Assembly: GCA_022592435.1 (NCBI GenBank) | Contig: JABYQS010000033.1 | Location: 62,001 to 126,000 of the forward strand | DNA: 64,000 nt | Direction: 5' to 3' | Origin: Cerioporus squamosus | Lineage: Eukaryota > Basidiomycota > Agaricomycetes > Polyporales > Polyporaceae | Shown here: positions 33,430 to 44,281 of the stretch, piece by piece | How positions within the stretch are numbered: the stretch's first letter is position 1 | Layout: every line of letters begins with the position of its first letter | Position numbers and translations under genes: made by a program | Notes under the pieces: model-generated | Told to the model about the DNA's origin: nothing | What the model saw: only the letters and a program-made list of their open reading frames with translations | The model's database searches: none

Positions 33430-36400
33430 TCACTGCTGCTGCTGCTTCTGCCACTCCAAGAACTCCTCGTGGCGCTTCTTCTGCAGCGTCCACTCCTTCG
33501 CGACCTTCTTGGCGGCGCTCTTGCTCAGCTCCTTGCCCTCCCCGTCCGTCAGCGGGAGCCCGTTCTCGTCCCAGCTTCCGTACGTGCCCGAGGGCACGTT
33601 CGGCGGCTTGAACAGCTCCTGCGGCGGCACGCGCCCCTTCTCGAGCGCCGCGAGCCGCTTCTGCCGCTCCGCCTCGACGGCGGCGGCCTTGCGCGCTGCT
33701 TTCGCCTCCGCTTGGGCGCGCTTCTCGTCGCGGGCCTTGATGAGCTCGGCGGGGGGCACGAGCTTGACGAGTGCTTTGCCGTCTGTGTTTGGCCATCAGT
33801 CAGTACTGCTGGTCCGTTTGTGTGCGAGCACGGGAATGAGACGACGAGACGCACCCTCCTGGTCGTCCAAGGCAACGCCGAGAGGCACGAGGTCGACGTC
33901 CCGCACCTTGTCGCAGAGCGCGAGGATATCCTTCAGGGCGGTGTCCCCCTTGGCGATGGCGAGCTTCCGCACGCCGTCGCGGAACGACGAAAGTGTGCGC
34001 AGGTACGGCATCAGGACCTCCTCACGCTGGAAGCACAGACGCAAGAACAGTCAGCCGCGACGAACCCCCGACACTGTCGATGCGCATGATGCACGTACGT
34101 TCACGCCACCCTCGTCTGCGTTCTTCTCCTGGCCCCAGCCGATCTCGTTCGACTCGCCCTCCCCAAGGCCGAACATGCGGAGCATGTCGCCGACCCAGCG
34201 CGCGACGCGCTGCACCAGCCCGATCTCGACGTTGCTGCCGGGCGCCTTCAGGTAGACGTTCGTGCGCGAGACGAGGTCGCGGAGGACGTTGACCGCTTCG
34301 GGCGTGTTGAACGAGTCGCACAGTGCGGCGCGGAACGCTGCTTGGCTTGCGTGGAGGCTGCGCATCAGAAGTAACACAAGTAGGGTCAGCATGGGCTTGT
34401 TGTGCTCCATTCTGAGTGCCTGCTGTAAAGGGAAGGGAACTACGTACCTGTCTGTAAGCTCCCGCTCCGCCTGCTGGAAGTGATTTTTGCTGTCGAGCTT
34501 GGGACCCTCCGCCTCGGCCTGGGAGACGAGCGCCTTCACGTTGGTGAAGAAGTTCTGTACGGAGACGTGAGCGGCACGCAACAGCAGCGGGAAGCCACAG
34601 AGAGACGCACGTTGAACGCAATCTCGATTCCTCGCACTTCTCCTGTCATCAGAGACTCGGAGAAGTCGACCTTCGAGTTCCACAGCTGCGTCAGGAACGC
34701 AAGGCGGAGCTGGCGCGCTGTGTACTTTTGCAGGATTTCCTGGAGAATAATGATCGAAGCAGGTTAGCACCGCAGAGCCCTGGTGTGTAGGACAACTCAC
34801 GTCAATAGTGATGAAGTTCTTCAGTGACTTGCTCATCTTGAGCCCCTCTATGTGCAAGTGGCCGGTGTGGATGAAGTAGTTCACCCAAGCGCCGCAATTG
34901 TGGTATGCCTGAGTCGCACCAGTCACATAGAGTACAGCAAAGATGTCAACGCTCAAGCATACCTCAGATTGCGCCATTTCATTATCATGGTGGGGGAACG
35001 CGAGGTCGATGCCGCCAGAGTGGATGTCCATGTTATCCCCAAAGATAGCAGAAGCCATCACAGAGCACTCGATATGCCAGCCAGGTCGTCCAGGGCCCCA
35101 TGGTGACGGCCATGACGGCTCTCCGGGCTTCGACGCCTTCCAGAGGGCAAAGTCCGCCGGGGAGCGACGGCTGGTCGTCACCGAGAGCGCGCCCTCTCCG
35201 TCCTCGAGCAGCTCGAGGTTCCCCTTGTTCCACGGCTCGAGCTTGGCGTACGAGTGGTTGTCCGCCCTGTCGAACGCGCGGGTGTCGAAGTACACGCTGC
35301 CGTCGACCTCGTACCCGTACCCGTTCTTGACGATGCCCTCGACGAACGAGACGATCTCGGGCACGTACTCGGTGACGCGCGTGAGCGTGTCCGGGTCACG
35401 GACGCGTAGGCGGCGCATGTCCCTGAAGAACTCGCCCTCCCAGTAGGCCGCAAGGGACCGGAAGATCGTGTGGTCGCTCAACGTGCTGCCGAACTGAAAT
35501 GAACTGAGCAACGAGGAACGCTACTCGGCGGATAGCGGATGTCCTACCTGCTTATCCAGCGCCAGCGCAAGGACGTCCTTCGACGTGTCGATGAGCGTGT
35601 GCGCGAGCTCGGCTCCTGTTTGTGATGACTGGAGCTGCTGCTCTGCGTGCCGAATCGCGTTCAATGTCGCATTCTGCCCGCAACAACATATGAGACCGGC
35701 AGAACCAACTCGGAGACGTGCGCACACACCGCAGCATTGAAATGCATCTCGAATTTCTCGTCCCTCTGCAGGTTCGCCTGTCTCCATGCCCTGTCGGAGA
35801 AGCGTTCTACGAGGGCGGGCCACGCTTCGAACTCGCTTCCTGCTCCAGGCCGCTCTGACTCCGCTAGGCCCTTGCCCACCTTCGACTGGACGTATGATAC
35901 CCATGCGGCGCGTACTTGCTCTATGAGTTCTGGTGTGAGCCCTGTGGTGTCGGAGAGGAGTTTGGATATTAGGTGATTGTGGCGAGCTCGGAGGATGATC
36001 TAGGTAGGGAGTCTGGTGAGAAGCGATGGAGGGACGATACTTCAGATTTGGACGATGGTCTGGAGAGCGCTTCATGCGGCCGCAGAGATCGGGGGAGGAG
36101 GCATACCGAACTGCCCTACGCAAAGGTCATACGCGTAGTGAATCCGGTACGTACCTTGTCGTCTATATCCGTGATATTCATGACGAAGTGCACGTCGTAC
36201 CGGAAGTAGTCCGTCATGATCCTCCTGAGGATGTCCTGGGTGACATAATTTCTTCACGAACGCAACAAGGGTTTGTCTTCGTTCAGACTCTTCGATTACA
36301 ATGCGCTTCGCTCACCTCGCGTGTCCCATGTGCGACGAATCATAGACGGTAGGACCGCAGTTGTACCACTTGACATGCCGTCCATTTATCGGTACGAACT

Positions 36401-36564
36401 CTGTCTGAGATGCGGAACCTTCAGATCGGCATCCGTGGAGTGGGTGATACGGCGCAGACGAGACGGGGACCGACTTTTGTGCGGGTGAGCGAGTTGTAGA
36501 CTTTGAGGACTGGCTCCGGGGCCTTCTGGGTCGGTAGCGACCACGGCTGCTGCTGTACCGCCAT
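33430..36564 (-). CDS. CARS1: Cysteinyl-tRNA synthetase
   Basis: It charges tRNA-Cys with cysteine using ATP, cytosolic and possibly also mitochondrial. The start is [20 protein letters not shown] at 36564, then VYNSLTRTK; after an intron come [31 protein letters not shown] (class I HIGH motif with the Zn-binding Cys before it), [70 protein letters not shown], and the KMSKS motif in [14 protein letters not shown]. The C-terminal part has a DALR-like helical region and a basic tail [20 protein letters not shown], with a Lys/Ala-rich helix and the end [11 protein letters not shown]. Many short introns occur. The large insertion between HIGH and KMSKS is as in eukaryotic enzymes. Confidence 0.94.
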
Positions 36565-37254
36565 GCAAGAATGTGCCAAGTCTCGGGATTGGAGCGCAGA
36601 CGAGCAAAGATGCCTGATAGAAAGGATGCGGGCAGAAGGTGGGAGGAGGAGAGAACGAGAAAGCATGCACGCGGAGTCAGTCTGAGCCTGTGCGCGCAGA
36701 ACTCTGAGTCGATCGCGACTTCCGCTGCAGCGATTCGTCCAATCGGCGTCTATCTCCCTCCTCGTATGTATGCCCTGGTGTGCCCGGCCCTGACCCAACT
36801 TCGCTTGTTACATTCTCTTAGATAGAGTCGACCATTCCAACAACACTCTGTCTTCTTGGCTTTTTACACACTGAGCTCGGGGGCATTTGGTTGAGCGGGT
36901 CACGGTAGGCTGCTCACCATGTCTCCAGGATGACGGCGTCAAGTCACCGAGGCTTCTCCTTTTTCAAATCCATTCCTGGTACTTGTTATACGCTCCGAAC
37001 TGAGCGAGAGGATCAGAGCGAACCGCGTTTCGAAGGAATTAACCAAAGTAACCGATACGTGTGCTGATTATGACCATCATTGAACTACTACTATCATAAT
37101 GTCATAAGAAGTCCAACTCCATCCAGAGATCATTGTCCCAAACTCAAACATAAGATACAGTCCGAGCAGTCCGAGTCCGCGATGATGCCGATACCGATTA
37201 TTGTCCACTGTGCAGGATGCGTGTCCTCAGGGAGGGCCGCAGGGGCTACGCCGC
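36565..37254. other. Region between CysRS start and secreted-protein copy 2
   Basis: These 690 bp contain the promoter of the synthetase and the 3' flank of the secreted-protein gene. At 36931-36950 is TGACGGCGTCAAGTCACCGA, closely like the element at 3-20. From about 37060 to 37150 the sequence is AT-rich. No ORF is convincing. Confidence 0.45.
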
Positions 37255-38007
37255 TCAGCAATTGCCCTCGCTGATGACGTACGAGCTATACACGAAGTAG
37301 TCCGCGAAATTCTTGAATGGAATGCCTCCGCTGCAGACGGCAGTCCTGCGCAATTAATTTAGCGTCAGATGGTCCGCTCCGATGCAGTAGTGTGGGTGCA
37401 TACCAGTCAACGATGTAGGACCAGTAGTCCTTGACAATGTCTACATTCGTCGGCCAGGGCCCGTTAGAGGCGTCGAGAGCACTATGGTGTTCATGAGTCA
37501 ATGAGAGCCATGGAAGGATCTAAAGGTGGTAAACGCACTGGTAGAAACCGTCAATGAAGTTCTGCTTCGTGACCGTCTTGCCGTCCGTGGAGATCTGCTG
37601 CAAGATCTATTGACAGGCAATGCGCTACAAGTCAGCGAACGCGCCGCTACAAATCCCCATGGCAAATGACAACGTACCGAGGTCGGGACACGGAGGTCCT
37701 CTGCGTGAGGCGGCTCGCGGCCGGGCTCCAAGTCGCCAACGACCGCGCGCAGGAAGAGCTGCACGTTGCGGCGCTGGGGGAGCGGGCCATTGGCGGGCCC
37801 GAGGAAGTCGGGCGGGCAGGTAGACCCGAACAGACATGCGTCATGCGCGAAGAAGTCCTCGTAGTCCTTGTTCGTGATCTGCTTCTCGCAGGTCGCGCGG
37901 AGGGCGTTACACCAGGCGAAGTCGCTGCCCTGGCGCTTCTCCGCGGGGAGGGCGGCGGTGGCGGCGGACAGCGCGAGCGAAAGGACGAGGGGGATGAAGG
38001 CGAGCAT
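37255..38007 (-). CDS. Secreted six-cysteine protein, copy 2 (intact)
   Basis: This is a small secreted protein of unknown function. MLAFIPLVLSLALSAATAA is a clear signal peptide. It is followed by a short pro-segment LPAEKR with a Kex2-type KR site, so the mature chain would begin with Gln (QGSDFAWCNAL). The mature chain has six cysteines: AWCNAL, RATCEK, HDACLF, GSTCPP, TAVCSG and the C-terminal EGNC, enough for three disulfides. Other segments are DYEDFFAHDA, RRNVQLFLRAVVGDLEPGRE, NFIDGFY, ALDASNGPWPTNVDIVKDYW and GGIPFKNFADYFVYSSYV. Four exons with three introns sit at positions matching copy 1. A good TATA box lies 79 bp upstream. The start is the ATG at 38007; the in-frame GTG upstream is not used. 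Confidence 0.85.
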
Positions 38008-39919
38008 GAGAGCGGTCACTGTCGTGAAAGGAAGTGGATCAGAGGAGAGTTCGAAAACTGGACAGCTTCAGGGCGAGGCAGGCTACTTATATACCCGGCG
38101 ACCTTCAGCCTTCAGATCAGGGAGTGTGCAACGTGACGGACCTGGGGGCGGGGTGCGGAGCCATATGCCCGTCATGATTCATCGGAAGACCACTCTCGAC
38201 CTGTGGACGGGCGAGCCAATTGGTACGGTGGCCAGTCTTGGCCAGTCGCATATGCGCATCGTGCCCATCTGTCAACGAAAATCATCATTTCGGTCAGCGG
38301 TGCCGACCGACCTCGACCGACTCGTACGCACGCAGAGGCACACAGTTGATGGTGGCACAGCCTCTCGTGGATGTCGGGGCATGCCAAGATGACCTCGGAG
38401 GCAATTGGCAGGGTTTTGCGGCTTGACATGTCCGAGCCACTGTGCGCCCGAAACCTCGGGATCAGGTCCAGGTGATCTGGTGAAAAGCCCGTTTCACCGC
38501 TTATGTTGGGGGATAGTTGAGGGTGGCTATAAGCTGGTGAAAGGCCATGCTCCGCAATACCGGATCCAACATGGGGACTTGTTAGTCCCGGGTCGCGAAG
38601 CGCTCCTTTCAGCCGATATTCCGACCCCGGCGCTTCCTCCCTCACAACCGTCGTCTCTGCGCCTTCTGGCGACTTGTCCTCTTCCCTCATGTCCCTCTCT
38701 CTTGGGTTGCTCTTGGGTTCCACGTCTGGTCACTTGCGGCTTTCTAGTTACTTTCTCTGGGGGCTCACTTGGCTATGGCTCTGTTCTAGGTATCTAGGGG
38801 GAACTGCTCTCGCTTGTCCATGCTACATACTTGGGGCTGGTGAGGGTGCTTCATACTGGGACTACGGCTAGCTGAGCTCGTCTTGCCCGCGCAGGTCAAA
38901 ATGGTTATGTATAGGATGCACATTGGCCATTGGTGAGTACATCATTTCACTCTTGGGCACATGGGCACATCGAGGCTTTCATCCGGGCTATCGGCCGCTG
39001 TGGAGGATTGTACATGCAGCTTCCCTTATGCCATCTGTATGCGTGTACTCTAGTACTGTAGTCGTATTACTGCACAATGAATATATTTAGTACCTGCAAT
39101 CATAGTCTGAACACCCATTAATTCACCCTGATAAATATGCCAGGACCCCAGAACCGCTCGTACAGGCTGCGAAAACATAGTAAGTTATTTCAAAATCGTG
39201 CTCACTATATACATGAATTCACCACTTAGTGATCTTTCGAGACGCTCAAATCCGGTGTTATTTATCCATGTAACAAGTTCACAATCAACGATAATTCACC
39301 AAGAACAGCTAGGTGAAAAGGTCGCTGAACCAGGCCTACAGTGAGCATACCATCACGAGTACCTCGACGCTTCTGGAACGCCGTCGTTAGCAAGAGCAAG
39401 TATGTACTCTGCGCAAACCGACCATACCGTCAATCTGCAGCCCTTGCCTGCCCCGGATCCAACCCAGAGCCCGAGGCCTGGCCTAGGAAGCCACCGAGCC
39501 AGTTCGCCGATGCTGGTTTTGGATATTCTCCCATATGTTGAGCGGGTCCGTCGCCGTTGCGAGACGAATTCGATCGCTTGCAGCTTTGATCTGCCAATGC
39601 CAGTACAAGTTGACTTCGATTTAGCTGGAGCCTGGAGGTGTCAAGTGATTCAGTCACAGATGTATACGTGCGGAAGCCGTGTGCCATTTGACAGTGTGTA
39701 CGATGGGTCCATGATACTACATAGTAAAAGATGGACACGTCGATGCGGGATCACCTATCACCAAGTTGGGCATCTGCATGTAGCTGCAATCCGCCCCAAG
39801 CACGCGCGCTATCTCAGCAGATCGTAAAAACGCCTCGTGCTCGTCATTAGCCCATCAGCAGCAGAAAATATGTAGGTTTCCACACAACGCCGATATCCAA
39901 GCCCACATCTGCCCTCCCC
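38008..39919. other. 1.9-kb non-coding region
   Basis: The first 100 bp are the promoter of secreted-protein copy 2. From about 38640 to 38870 the plus strand is T-rich and A-poor, similar in texture to 44282-45130. From about 38950 to 39310 the sequence is AT-rich. Reading frames on either strand are short (all under 185 codons), overlapping, and carry no motif I recognise. Confidence 0.45.
38086..38093 (-). promoter_or_regulatory. TATA box of secreted-protein copy 2
   Basis: The minus strand reads TATATAAG, 79 bp upstream of the ATG at 38007, in GGGTATATAAGTAGCCTGCC. The same place in copy 1 reads TACTTAAG. A strong TATA box is uncommon among the housekeeping genes of this window and suggests regulated, possibly high expression. 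Confidence 0.65.
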
Positions 39920-41855
39920 CTACCCATGCATCAGCACCACCTTCCGTCCACCCAAAGCCACCGCACCGCCCCTGCCTTTACCAGCCAGCCCAACCCCGGT
40001 CTGCGGGCGCCCCTTGACCGGCTTCTTCCCGGCATGCATTCCTTTCGCCGAGCGGGCAGCAAGCGCAGGGACGACAGTAGGAGTAGGAGGGAGCGGAATT
40101 GCAGGCGGGGCGCCATACGCCTGCGCGACGTCCCAGTCCGAGCCGTCGTAGTCGATATCCATATCCGAGTCCGCAGGAGACGCCGCCCTGTTGCAGTCCA
40201 CGCCTCCAACGGACCCGGACATGCTAGCGACACGCACGATCGGCACTGGGAGCGCCGCGTCCGCAAGGCCGGTGTAGTCGTTCTGCTCCGGGGTCATGAG
40301 CAGCACCGAGACGGACCCGCCCGACGCGGTGGACGCGGACGACTGCGGCGACGCGGGGGAGTAGTACTCGTCCTCCCCGGAGTCCTCGGCGATCGTCGGG
40401 GGCCGTCGCGCCGGTCGTGGTCGATGCTCGGGGTTGAGTACCGGCTCTCGCAGGTTGTGTACGACTCGGCGGTGAGGCTCGCCGCGCCCCCGCTCGCGCG
40501 GCTCATCCGGGTGTGCACGCTCGCGCTCTCCGTCGTCGCCGTGCTCATCCTAGCAGCGTCGCTCCCGCTGGCAGACGACGCGCGGGTCGCCCGGGAGGTC
40601 CCCGAGTCGCGAGGGGAGCGCAGGTTGGTGGAGGTCGAGGAGTCTTCCGAGGACAGCGGCCTGTCTGCGAAGGCTTCCGAGGAGAGTATATGCGTGACGT
40701 CCTCGAAGACGCTCTCTTCGTTTGTCCCGTAGACTTGAATGTCCGCCGCACTTCCCATGCCGATTCCAGATACCCCGCCCCTGACGCCGTTGAGAGAGTC
40801 CGGAGGACAGGTGCTGCATGACAAGGTGTGCGCATGTAGGTTGCGTGGGAACGCGGGGAGAACGACAGAATTATTTGCGCCGGGGGGCTTCCGGGTACGA
40901 GGGAGCCGACCTTCTCGTTGAAGGCAGAGGGTGCCAGTTTCGCCAGTCCACGGAGACCTTCCTCAACCGTGCGTTCAGCGGACATTGGTCCGCGTCGCCG
41001 TCGCTTGTTGTGGCAGCAGGGGAAGACGCCGCATCGGAAGCAAAGAATACCACCACCAAGGGCTCCGAGGGTACCAAGAATCAGTAAAGCGGCGAGGACT
41101 GTAGTTCTGCGGGCGCGCTGAGAGGCTTCCGAAGACTGAGTGTGGACATCTGGATTGGGGTCGTCGAGGTCATGCGAGGTGGGAACAGCACGAAAGCCCG
41201 TCATCGAGGGTGTCGAAGCTGAGAAGGAGTGACCTGAAATCGCCAACGTCGCACTTGATCCCAGGGAGGATACTGAGGTCGAGACTTGGAGATCAGGACT
41301 CGAGGATGAGACAGCGCTGTCTGCGGACGAAGAACTCGCGAGTGAGGCCAATGAGCTTGTTGTGATTGTGGAAGACTGAACCAGTTGGACCTGGGCTGGA
41401 GGCGTTGGCTCAGGGACTGGCGATGTATGGGACACAGACGGCGTGCGGGCAAGAGTTTGAGCCTGAAGCTGGAACTGACTGCTGAAGTGGGCGGCGATGC
41501 TAGAGTGAAGCTTGGCGTGGTGCTTGCCGGATCGATGAGGAGATGCACTGGGCAGTGAACCTGATGCTGGAGAGACGTCGGCCGCAAGGGGAGTGGGCGT
41601 AATAGCAGGATTGAATCCCGCAACGAGGGAAGGAGAGCTTGCCGCGATCACAGTAGCAACTCCAGTAGACGACGACGGCGCATTAGAGGCAGGATGCACC
41701 AGAGGAGGATTGATGTCCTGGAAGGCGCGTCCTGGGTTTGTACCAAGCGTCGGACTTGACGGGGGCGACATGGGGGTGAGGGCGTCGCCAAGAGAGGGAG
41801 AGGCGCAGGAGAGAACGAGAAGAGAGAAGCCGAGGATAGACTGGTTGTGCAACAT
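39920..41855 (-). CDS. Ser-rich single-pass membrane protein with two frameshifts
   Basis: This is a probable cell-surface protein. MLHNQSILGFSLLVLSCASP is a signal peptide; a Ser/Thr/Pro-rich, probably O-mannosylated ectodomain follows (about 260 residues). One transmembrane helix (TTVLAALLILGTLGALGGGI) comes next, then a Cys/Arg-rich junction CFRCGVFPCCHNKRRRR and a cytosolic tail with acidic/Ser-rich segments. The frame shifts twice: at the G6 run 40882-40887 (C6 on the coding strand) and at the G5 run 40398-40402. In each case one extra C would keep the frame, giving 645 codons, and the downstream frames read smoothly (TCPPDSLNGVRGGVSGIGMG; YSPASPQSSASTASGGSVSV). No intron fits either place. 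Homopolymer sequencing errors are the simplest explanation; true decay is possible. It resembles fungal SKG6/Axl2-like sensors in layout only. Confidence 0.6.
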
Positions 41856-42227
41856 GCTGAGCGATGGGCTTGCCGTGCGGGCGTGGAGAATAGGCTGGGA
41901 GTGAGTGTGAACGTCGTGGTTCGAGTCCAAGGAGCACGATCCCACTCACAGCGGCACCTCGCTTCCGAAGAGGCTGGCACCCTGAGTGCCGCACGCTGGT
42001 CGTCGGCGCCCTCGTTGCCTCCTCGGCGGACACATCGCCTGGCCATATTGCCATCCGCATCCGCGTATCTGCAGGACTTGGCGGGACCTGCAGGAGCGTG
42101 TCTGAAACAAAGGGCAAGATGCGTGGTGGCAGCGGCGGCGGGAGCGCCCATGCAGGACGATGACGTTGAGTAGCGCGTACTCGCAGTCTCGCACAGCGCG
42201 CTGCTTGTCGCAGGCCACCTCTCCAGC
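41856..42227. promoter_or_regulatory. Divergent promoter, Ser-rich membrane protein / CIA30
   Basis: These 372 bp lie between two diverging starts. A frame in phase with the membrane-protein gene is open upstream of its ATG to about 41945, but only through a non-ATG start. No TATA box is evident. Confidence 0.45.
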
Positions 42228-43264
42228 ATGTCACGTCTCGCGAACCTCGGCGCATACCTCAACAGGAGCAGCAGGATCCTCCGCGACAATGCCTCTCGCA
42301 GTACGCAGCCGTCTTGCATCCCCCGGGCGCGCCGCTGAGGTACGGTCTTCGTCCAGTTTTGCGCATGGAGGGCGCGGAAGAGCCGTCGCGCGCACCCAAA
42401 ACACTCTTCACATTCAACAGCCGCGAGGACATCGACCAGTTTGCTACAGGCTGTGATGCCGACGTCGGAGGGACGTCCACTGTCAACTTTGCGCTCGACG
42501 AGTCAACCGCCAAGCCCTCCGGCTCGGAGAAGCCGTCGTCGCCTCACCAAGTCGTCGTGAACAGACCGACAGGCAAGTTTTGGGGCGAAATGAGGCTCGC
42601 CGTACGCCATGGTCTCGAGGGTCAAATCCGTGGGGGCTATGCGGGTTTCCGGAGCAAGGTGCGAATCCCTCTGCGTTCATGTCGACTTTTCATCTAGACA
42701 TGGTTAGCAGCCCCGGACCACCCTCTTCGGCGAGTTGACAGAAGACGTTTCGACTCACGAATACCTTGCACTCCGCGTGCGCGCCCTGGGCCATCCAAGA
42801 ACACGCAACTCGTACTTCGTCAACTTGCAAACGGATGGTCCCATCACCACGGACTTGTGGCAACACCGTCTGTTCTTCCGTAGAGACGATGGCGGCTGGG
42901 AAGATGTCTTCGTAAGTGCAAATATGCGATGTCTGAGAGCGTCTCAGCTGACCGCAGGCGCAGATACCGTTCAAGGACTTCGTACTGACCAACGCAGGAG
43001 AGCTTGTAGCGCACCAGGTGCAGATGTACCGCGAGCGCGTACGGACCATCGGCATCTCTCTGCTAGGCGGAAACAGTGGTGTTGAAGGCCCGTATGAGCT
43101 CGGCATTGACTCCATCAGTGCTGTCAACGTTGAAGACGTGACTGACGCGGCGGCTCTCGGTACGTGTCTATGTTCGACTGCAGAACACTCTCTTCACACT
43201 GGTATACCCACCAGAGAAAGTCCCTACAGAGGGCACACAATGGGAGCGGCCCCCGGTTCTGTGA
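42228..43264 (+). CDS. CIA30: Complex I assembly factor CIA30 (NDUFAF1)
   Basis: This mitochondrial chaperone is needed for assembly of respiratory complex I. Five exons are read as 42228-42300, 42357-42658, 42711-42911, 42964-43159 and 43230-43264, total 807 nt (268 aa), divisible by three. The start MSRLANLGAYLNRSSRILRD joins to ILRMEGAEEP. The CIA30 domain has TLFTFNSREDIDQFATGCDA, DVGGTSTVNFALDES, IRGGYAGFRSK, LALRVRALGHPRTRNSYFVN, HRLFFRRDDGGWEDVF, IPFKDFVLTNAGELV, RTIGISLLGGNSGVEGPYEL and GIDSISAVNV. The last, short exon adds EGTQWERPPVL. An alternative acceptor three bases upstream of exon 3 would add one Gln. Confidence 0.9.
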
Positions 43265-43502
43265 TCGTCTCATGCTGGGCTGTGCCGCTTCTTATTCGCA
43301 GTTGCATGTCTACAGTACGATTCTCCTATACTATCACCTTCCTCATCCTTGTCCGGTCCGCAACTTCTCCTCGTAGCCTCGCAGCAAGCGGAATGGTGGA
43401 TTGCCGAAGACATCCGTCGCGACGGGTCCCGCTTGCGGCAATGCCGAGGCTGGCACCGCGGAGACGGGCGAGCTCAAACCAGTCCCGATACCAACCCTCC
43501 AG

Positions 43503-43510
43503 TATATAAT
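43503..43510 (+). promoter_or_regulatory. TATA-like element upstream of the 43610 ORF
   Basis: TATATAAT lies 107 bp before the ATG at 43610, in CCAGTATATAATCCGCG. Its place supports the idea that the downstream ORF is transcribed. Confidence 0.4.
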
Positions 43511-43609
43511 CCGCGAACATCCCCGTCGTCGCTCAGAATCGCGCCTTTCCTGAGATCCCCACTGCCCAGAACTCCTAAGTTCTACGACACCCGTGTTGTT
43601 ATTTCTGAG

Positions 43610-44281
43610 ATGATCTCAACTACTTCGTCTTGCACTATCGTTCTCCACGTCGCTGGCGACGTCGGCGCGTCTCCGGTGCTGGGCACTACATCGGGGGTCG
43701 TATCCCCAGCCGATCCATTCTATCCTCAACTTGGGTGCGTTCCGTCGTCGCCTCTGATCCCTGCCTCGCCCTCCCTCGCGGATGGGCTTTGCGACCTCTC
43801 GGGTGAGCCTCCACCTCTGTCGTCCTGTGTGTTCCCGTCGATGGACAGTCTGCCCTCTGAGGCCTTCCTGTCCCCTCCCGGGGGCCCGCGGTCCCGGCGT
43901 AAGCTCGAGCAGCGGCAGTGGTACCACGGGCGGCGCCTCCGTCCCGCATACGTCCCCTACGCCGGGGCGACCGCAACCCAGTTCCTCTTGGTTCCGACAG
44001 AGTTTCCGAGCAGGGCGGTCCGCCTTGTGCCGCGGGTGAACGACCTGCTTCCTGTTACGAGCTGGGGCTACCGCCCGGTGGTGGCGGCGTCCCCGGCGCG
44101 ACGGTCCTGGATGGAGCTCGTCGAGATGCCGGGCAAGTATGACGACCCGCGTGCGGTGCCGTTCTTGGAGTGCGCGGCGGCGTGGGCGGTGGTGTTCTTG
44201 ATTGTACCGGCGGGATGGAGGCTGTTCATGGTTTCGGTCGCGCATGCGTTCTTGGTCTTGTGCGTGGTTATCTTCGTTTAG
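43610..44281 (+). CDS. Hypothetical protein with C-terminal membrane helix
   Basis: This is an intronless ORF of 223 aa with no family I recognise. It starts MISTTSSCTIVLHVAGDVGA, then a Pro/Ser/Gly-rich stretch, a basic patch RSRRKLEQRQWYHGRRLRP, a segment FLLVPTEFPSRAVRLVPRVN and a short motif SWGYRPVV. At the end are two hydrophobic stretches, CAAAWAVVFLIVPAGW and MVSVAHAFLVLCVVIFV, the second running to the stop, as in a tail-anchored protein. An open frame continues upstream to 43349, but that part overlaps the CIA30 3' flank and looks unrelated. It has a TATA box 107 bp upstream. It is followed by a T-rich, A-poor stretch that by itself produces hydrophobic readings, so the C-terminal helices may be partly a composition effect. 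Confidence 0.4.
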   Translation: MISTTSSCTIVLHVAGDVGASPVLGTTSGVVSPADPFYPQLGCVPSSPLIPASPSLADGLCDLSGEPPPLSSCVFPSMDSLPSEAFLSPPGGPRSRRKLEQRQWYHGRRLRPAYVPYAGATATQFLLVPTEFPSRAVRLVPRVNDLLPVTSWGYRPVVAASPARRSWMELVEMPGKYDDPRAVPFLECAAAWAVVFLIVPAGWRLFMVSVAHAFLVLCVVIFV

